Assembly (NCBI GenBank): GCA_031394355.1
Contig: JANNSU010000066.1
Location: forward strand, 62,001-126,000
Reading direction: 5' to 3'
Origin: JAEUMY01 sp031394355
GTDB lineage: Bacteria > Pseudomonadota > Gammaproteobacteria > Burkholderiales > Usitatibacteraceae
DNA: 64,000 bases
In this document: piece after piece, positions 59,650-64,000 of the stretch
Layout of the letters: the number at the start of each line of letters is the position of its first letter
How positions within the stretch are numbered: the stretch's first letter is position 1
Notes under the pieces: generated by a model
Told to the model about the DNA's origin: nothing
What the model saw: the letters and a program-made list of their open reading frames with translations, nothing else
Database searches by the model: none
Made by a program: the position numbers and the translations under genes

Positions 59650-60963
59650 ATGTCTGGAAATCGATTGGCTTTTGGGTTGGTGGTGGTCGTGTTGGCGGCG
59701 GTGTTGCAGGGCTGTGGGTCGGGGGCGGTGTCGTCGCCGCCAAGCACCTCTGCGGGTGATCTGCTCGTGTTACCTGCGCAGGCCGATGTATTTCCCAACA
59801 CGCCCACCACATTCACCATCAGTGGCGGCCGGGCTGGCTATTCCGTGTTCACATCAAATGGTGCGGTGCTTCCAGTTACAGAAACAGTGAATGGTGCTCA
59901 GTTCACCGTCACAGCGAGCGAGGTTGCGCAGGACACGACGGTCACCCTGACGGTGCGCGACCAGGCTAACGCGACCAAGACTGCGACCGCGGTAGTCAAG
60001 GTGTCGACGTTGTCCAGCAGTGTCACCTTCACGCCGGCCACGCCGTCGGCGGCCACCAACTGTGGTACGGGCGCCGTGATGTGCGGCGGCGGCGATGCAA
60101 TTTTCCAGGTCCGCTCTGTCCAGAATGGCGTGCCACTGGCGAATCGCGCCATTCGCTTCGAGGTCGTCAATGGGCAATTTTCTTACCTGACTGCGCCTGG
60201 CGGGGCTACCGCCAACAGCCAGGTGGTCACCACCGATGCTAGCGGTCTCGCTGTAGTGACTATCAGGGCGGGAGCAGGTGTGCCTTCGCAAGGTGCCGTG
60301 CTGCGCTACACGGACGTCGCAACCGGCCAGGTCAAGACCTTTGCATTTGGCATTACCCAGTTCATCAACGGGGCCTCCACGCTGACCGTGATTCCGTCGG
60401 CTACAAACTGGACCGGGACCAACACTTCCAATTGCGCGGCGAATGTATCGACGACCCACTATGTTTTCGGCGGCACACCTCCATACACCATCTTGAACAC
60501 GTCACCTTTGTTTGCGCAAGTCAGCCCGACAACGGTGGCGAGCAGCGGCGGCGGCGTCAACGTCACGGTGACCGGTGCAGTGTGTTCTGCCGCTGGCGGC
60601 AGCACACCCTTCGCGGTATCCGATGCTGCGGGGCTGACAACGACATTCACCGTATCCAACACGCTGGGCACTGCTCCGCCGCCTGGTCCGCCAATATCCG
60701 GGCCAGTTTTGGTGCCGTCGACAGTGACCCTGGCTTGCGGCCAAAGTACGCAGGTTGCAGTCATTTTTACAGGCACATTGGGTGTCGCAGTCAGTCATCC
60801 TGCTCAGGTAATGGTTACAAATTCAAGCGGTATCCTTACAGTGACTCGCCTTGGTGCAACGCCTGTAACAGGAACACAGCCCAGCGCTACATTCACTGTG
60901 TCGGATGGCACTCGCGTATCCACCGGAACAATCAACTATTCGCCAGTCGGAGTTTGTAGCTAA
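59650..60963 (+). CDS. Lipoprotein with Ig-like beta domains (paralogue A)
   Basis: The 437-residue product begins at ATG 59650 with GAGG about 6 bases upstream. A signal peptide with lipobox LQGC (lipidated Cys22) is followed by three or four beta-sandwich-like segments: PTTFTISGGRAGYSV (about 50-125), a central segment with CGTGAVMCGGGDAIFQVRSVQNG (about 135-235) resembling invasin/Big domains, and a FGGTPPYTI domain (about 250-345). It is rich in Thr, Val, Ala and Gly. Function unknown; adhesion, surface or exopolysaccharide-related roles are guesses. It is paralogous to the next gene. Confidence 0.7.
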   Translation: MSGNRLAFGLVVVVLAAVLQGCGSGAVSSPPSTSAGDLLVLPAQADVFPNTPTTFTISGGRAGYSVFTSNGAVLPVTETVNGAQFTVTASEVAQDTTVTLTVRDQANATKTATAVVKVSTLSSSVTFTPATPSAATNCGTGAVMCGGGDAIFQVRSVQNGVPLANRAIRFEVVNGQFSYLTAPGGATANSQVVTTDASGLAVVTIRAGAGVPSQGAVLRYTDVATGQVKTFAFGITQFINGASTLTVIPSATNWTGTNTSNCAANVSTTHYVFGGTPPYTILNTSPLFAQVSPTTVASSGGGVNVTVTGAVCSAAGGSTPFAVSDAAGLTTTFTVSNTLGTAPPPGPPISGPVLVPSTVTLACGQSTQVAVIFTGTLGVAVSHPAQVMVTNSSGILTVTRLGATPVTGTQPSATFTVSDGTRVSTGTINYSPVGVCS

Positions 60964-61249
60964 GGCTTGAACGTGGGTAACAAAGATTTCATTTTTCAGA
61001 GATTCGAACCCAATAGAACCAAGACCATCTCCCCGTTGGAGTTAAACCTCTAATAAATTCAAAGGGTTAACAAGAGCCTCCATGCCGAGGCAAGAAGGGC
61101 GGAGCCTGATAGCTGTCGTCCGATGACGGCTACAAAGTACTTGCATCAAACTGCAAGTTGCGCTTTAATAATCTTCGGTAACCCTATAATTTTCGGCAAC
61201 TATCTGGATTTCCCCTAGACAGTTTCCGGCAAAGCGAAAGGAAACGACC

Positions 61250-62590
61250 GTGCTCAACGACATCTTGCGTCGGTCCAACAAGACCCTGGCAGCCCTGCTT
61301 CTGGGCGCCTCCACCCTTTTCCTGCAGTCCTGCGGCGGCGGCGGAACCTCCAGCGAAACCGGGCTCCAGCTCGGTGCGCTCTCCATTCTCCCCGGCAGCG
61401 GATCGATTTTTGCGGGCGTGCCAACGACATTCACGATTGCCGGCGGCCGCGGCCCTTACATCCTGGCCAGCAGTGAGCCCACGATTCTGCCGCTGAATTT
61501 CACGGTAAATGGAAACTCGGTCACCGTTGTGGCAAACAACCCGGGCGTGATTGACGTAGGCCTGGATGCGAACGCGGTTCCGTCCCGTTCAGTGATCATT
61601 ACCGTTCGTGACAATGCCGGCGCGCAAATCAATGCGACGTACAGCGTGCTGCAGAACTTCATGACGGGCTATAGCATCGGGGTCAACTCCATCAACACGT
61701 GCGGCGCAGTAGGGGCTACCGTAAGCGTTGCCGCATGCGCGGGCTTCGAGTCGCGGGTAGATGTGCGGCCGACCTCTGCGGGCCTGCTTCGTGCACAGCG
61801 ACAGCTTCGCTTCAGCGTTCTTTATGGGCCGTTGGCGTACATACAGGACGATAACCTCACGTTGGCTTCCACGTACCTGCTGACCACAGACAGCACGGGC
61901 AATGGTCGTGCGCGTTTTGTCCCGACTCTGGGTGCCTTTACGCAGTTCTCGGCAATCCGAATCACGGATGTGCAGACAGGGGCTTATGTGGATGTACCGT
62001 TCACGCTGCTCAGCGCGCCGACAGGCCCATTGACGGCGCTGCCGGCCACGTTGCCCACCCTTACTGGCAGCAACACAACCCAGTGCGGCGCAGGACTAGG
62101 CACGATTGTCGTGACTGGGGGTACGCCGCCTTACACGGCAACGACGACCAACCCGCTTGTCCAGGCGTCTCCGGCCACAGTGACGACATCAGGCGGTAGC
62201 TTCAACGTGCTCTATGGCGGCGGCCTGCCTCCGAATTGCAACAGCGGTCAGGTCGTGATCAGAGACTCGGTGGGCACCATCATTACGGTCGACGCAAACT
62301 CGGCGGCCGGGACGACGGCACCTGTCCAGACGTTGGCGGTTTCGCCCGTGGCATTCTGCTTCACTGCGGCGGGGCAAACGGGCTTGGCACAGGTAACGGG
62401 GGGTGCGGCAAACAAGGTCGTGAATTCCTCGAACACCACGCTCGCGACGGTAGCACCGACAGTCGGTGTTGGAAACTTTGCGATCACCATCACCGCAGTA
62501 GGTGCGGGAATCGGAACAGCCGTAGTTTCGGTTAACGATGGTGCAGCATCAGCCAGTGTGACCGTGACGCGTGCTGCAGTCTGTCCGTAA
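61250..62590 (+). CDS. Lipoprotein with Ig-like beta domains (paralogue B)
   Basis: The 446-residue product starts at GTG 61250 with AAGGAAA 5 bases upstream. The lipobox is LQSC (Cys28) followed by a Gly run. The domain order mirrors paralogue A: PTTFTIAGGRGPYIL, a central segment with CGAVGATVSVAACAGFESRV, then TGGTPPYTATTTNPLVQASPATVTTSGG, and a last segment ending VTRAAVCP. Overall similarity is clear but modest, so the pair is an old duplication. A strong terminator follows. The 286 bases between the two genes contain only an imperfect hairpin near 61110-61132. Confidence 0.7.
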   Translation: MLNDILRRSNKTLAALLLGASTLFLQSCGGGGTSSETGLQLGALSILPGSGSIFAGVPTTFTIAGGRGPYILASSEPTILPLNFTVNGNSVTVVANNPGVIDVGLDANAVPSRSVIITVRDNAGAQINATYSVLQNFMTGYSIGVNSINTCGAVGATVSVAACAGFESRVDVRPTSAGLLRAQRQLRFSVLYGPLAYIQDDNLTLASTYLLTTDSTGNGRARFVPTLGAFTQFSAIRITDVQTGAYVDVPFTLLSAPTGPLTALPATLPTLTGSNTTQCGAGLGTIVVTGGTPPYTATTTNPLVQASPATVTTSGGSFNVLYGGGLPPNCNSGQVVIRDSVGTIITVDANSAAGTTAPVQTLAVSPVAFCFTAAGQTGLAQVTGGAANKVVNSSNTTLATVAPTVGVGNFAITITAVGAGIGTAVVSVNDGAASASVTVTRAAVCP

Positions 62591-62613
62591 CACGGTATCG
62601 ATCTGATGGGAGT

Positions 62614-62646
62614 GAAATGGGCACCTGAGGGTGCCCATTTCATTTT
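62614..62646 (+). terminator. Intrinsic terminator after lipoprotein B
   Basis: A perfect 12-bp stem (GAAATGGGCACC and its complement) with a TGAG loop, 23 bases after the stop and followed by a short T-rich tail (ATTTT). Confidence 0.85.
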
Positions 62647-62727
62647 CGAGTTCCCGGATTGCATCGGGTCCGGAGTCTGTGCGCCTGCATCACATTGATG
62701 GGTACTTTTCTTGAGCATGACTTCAGC

Positions 62728-63687
62728 ATGATGTCGACTCCTCTTGTAGCCGGGCTCATCTCAGCCTTGCTTATCGCGATTCTGTTGCCGCGAGTGGGGG
62801 CGGCCGACATCCTGATGGATGAGCCCAATCACCGCTCGCTGCACGACGTGCCGACGCCGCGGGTGGGTGGGGCTGCAATCTGGCTTGGCACCACATTGTC
62901 CCTGGCGCTGACTGGCCATACCATTCCGCTGGCACTCGCCAGTGCGTTGACGATCACCATTGCGATTTCAGTGATGGACGACTGGCGGGCTCAGCCCATT
63001 GCACTGCGGTTGCCCCTTCAGTTCGCGGCGGCTTTTGTCATGGCAATGTGGCTATTCTGGGGAGCATGGCTTGCCATACCGTTGCTGGTGTTGGTGATTG
63101 CATGGTCTGCGAATTTGTTCAACTTCATGGACGGCGCCGATGGGCTGGCAGGTGGCATGGCTGTTATTGGATTCGCCATCTTGGGATGGGTTGCGATGAA
63201 GGCGGGTCATCCCTCTGCAGCAATCGCATGGGCAGTTTCTGGCGCAGCGATAGGCTTTCTTTGCTTCAACCTGCCCCCGGCCCGGGTGTTCATGGGTGAT
63301 GGCGGATCAGTACCGCTCGGAATGCTGGCCGCGACCACGGCCATCTGGGGTTTCCGCGACGGCATCTGGCCCTGGTGGTTTCCTGTTCTCATATTTGCGC
63401 CATTCATTCTGGATGCGACCTGGACGCTACTGTCTCGAATTCTGCGCAAGGAGAGATTCTGGACGGCGCATCGCGAGCATCTCTACCAGCGGCTGATTCT
63501 CTCCGGCATGAGTCATCGCAAGCTTCTCGCTTTCGCCTATCCACTGATGCTCTTCTGCGGTGTTTGTGGTTTGTGGCTACTAAAGTTGCCCGAGCCCTGG
63601 CAGCTATCTGGATTTGTCGCGCTATGTCTCTGTTTGACGACGGTTTACGCTTGGTTACGAAAGCGGGTTGCAGCCGGACCGATTTGA
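62728..63687 (+). CDS. WecA/MraY-family undecaprenyl-phosphate sugar-phosphate transferase
   Basis: A polytopic inner-membrane enzyme of 319 residues with about ten hydrophobic segments that would start glycan assembly on undecaprenyl phosphate. Family motifs are DEPNHRSLHDVPTPRVGG (about 31-48), SVMDDW (Asp84-Asp85) and NLFNFMDGADGLAGG (about 131-145), with FMGDGGSVPLG further on. It resembles the WbpL/WecA group rather than MraY. ATG 62728 is preferred; ATG 62698 is also in frame. The neighbours suggest the edge of an O-antigen or exopolysaccharide locus to the right. Confidence 0.88.
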   Translation: MMSTPLVAGLISALLIAILLPRVGAADILMDEPNHRSLHDVPTPRVGGAAIWLGTTLSLALTGHTIPLALASALTITIAISVMDDWRAQPIALRLPLQFAAAFVMAMWLFWGAWLAIPLLVLVIAWSANLFNFMDGADGLAGGMAVIGFAILGWVAMKAGHPSAAIAWAVSGAAIGFLCFNLPPARVFMGDGGSVPLGMLAATTAIWGFRDGIWPWWFPVLIFAPFILDATWTLLSRILRKERFWTAHREHLYQRLILSGMSHRKLLAFAYPLMLFCGVCGLWLLKLPEPWQLSGFVALCLCLTTVYAWLRKRVAAGPI

Positions 63688-63796
63688 GCCAATAATGATT
63701 TCACCGTGCCATTGAGCAGGGCAATAACAATAATCTTCGGCGAGCAAGTTGCCGCTGGCGTGCAGGACCTTGTTGGTGAATATTGAGGAGCCTGCC

Positions 63797-64000
63797 ATGA
63801 CGCCTGAGCGAACATTCGCGACCCTTTTCCCTCGCCCTGTGATGATCCTGCTGCTGGTCGGCGGGTGCTCGTGTCTCATTGCAGCGCTGACCATTGCAGA
63901 TCCAGTCTTGCGTGCGGGGGCAGGCATTGCTGGATGGCTTCTGCTGGGTCTTGCTGCATTCGGCGCGCGCGGTTCGGCAATCCAGCGGGCCGCTGACATC
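63797..64000 (+). CDS. N-terminal part of a membrane protein (3' truncated by window edge)
   Basis: The frame opens at ATG 63797 with a strong GAGGAG ribosome-binding site and stays open to the window edge (68 codons). It shows at least two hydrophobic segments (VMILLLVGGCSCLIAALTI and AGIAGWLLLGLAAFGA). Too little is visible for a family call; a polysaccharide-export or biosynthesis protein would fit the position. A near-match to the palindrome (GCGAACATTCGC, 63808-63819) lies within the first codons. Confidence 0.6.
   Translation, partial: MTPERTFATLFPRPVMILLLVGGCSCLIAALTIADPVLRAGAGIAGWLLLGLAAFGARGSAIQRAADI

Noticed and set aside
60998..61015. A tRNA T-loop-like string (GATTCGAACC) between the two lipoprotein genes
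   Set aside because: On neither strand do the flanking bases form a T-stem, acceptor stem or cloverleaf.
61081..61140. Possible riboswitch (hairpin-rich leader before lipoprotein B)
   Set aside because: An imperfect hairpin exists near 61110-61132, but the sequence does not match the c-di-GMP or other riboswitch consensus I know.

Overview
This window looks like the replication-origin region of a high-GC betaproteobacterial chromosome. The core order is gyrB-dnaN-dnaA reading left and rpmH-rnpA-yidD-yidC-mnmE-mnmG-rsmG-parA-parB-atp reading right. Several other blocks are typical of Betaproteobacteria: fmt-def facing a LysM protein-dprA-topB, argS-SPOR-dsbA-SDR, and gltB-gltD-hemE-priA. The organism cannot be named from the sequence alone. 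No rRNA, tRNA, CRISPR array, insertion sequence or prophage was seen.

Layout. 1-8.9 kb: an AsmA-like protein, a small exported protein, fmt-def (minus), LysM protein, dprA, topB and a small exported protein. 9.0-14.3 kb: gyrB, dnaN, dnaA (minus), with DnaA boxes between dnaN and dnaA and upstream of dnaA. 14.5-23.1 kb: rpmH to parB, with two parS sites between mnmE and mnmG. 23.2-34.8 kb: atpI-BEFHAGDC, then glmU, an unknown membrane protein and glmS. 35-43.6 kb: metabolic genes (zinc alcohol dehydrogenase, dihaem peroxidase, CoA transferase, ppc, HMG-CoA lyase) and small envelope or zinc-ribbon genes. 43.6-59.3 kb: a long minus-strand stretch (methyltransferase, SDR, dsbA, SPOR protein, argS, priA, hemE, hydrolase, gltD, gltB). 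59.6-64 kb: two paralogous lipoproteins, a WecA/MraY-type glycosyl-phosphate transferase and a truncated membrane-protein gene.

The most striking feature is not a gene. The perfect 12-bp palindrome GCGAATATTCGC occurs 19 times in 64 kb, nine times as the 14-mer TGCGAATATTCGCA; chance would give far less than one copy. Fifteen copies lie inside genes and are read in three different frames (as ANIR, RIFA or EYS), so selection or propagation appears to act on the DNA rather than on protein. Four lie between genes, one of them 13 bp from a perfect parS site. Three crowd into about 325 bp of one hydrolase gene. I do not recognise this palindrome as a described element; it behaves like a highly iterated palindrome or a dispersed binding site for a chromosome-organising protein or methylase.

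Genes cooperate as expected for an origin region: initiation (DnaA, clamp, gyrase), partition (ParA, ParB, parS), the RnpA-YidD-YidC membrane-insertion cluster, tRNA modification (MnmE, MnmG), energy (F-type ATP synthase) and cell-wall precursor supply (GlmU, GlmS).
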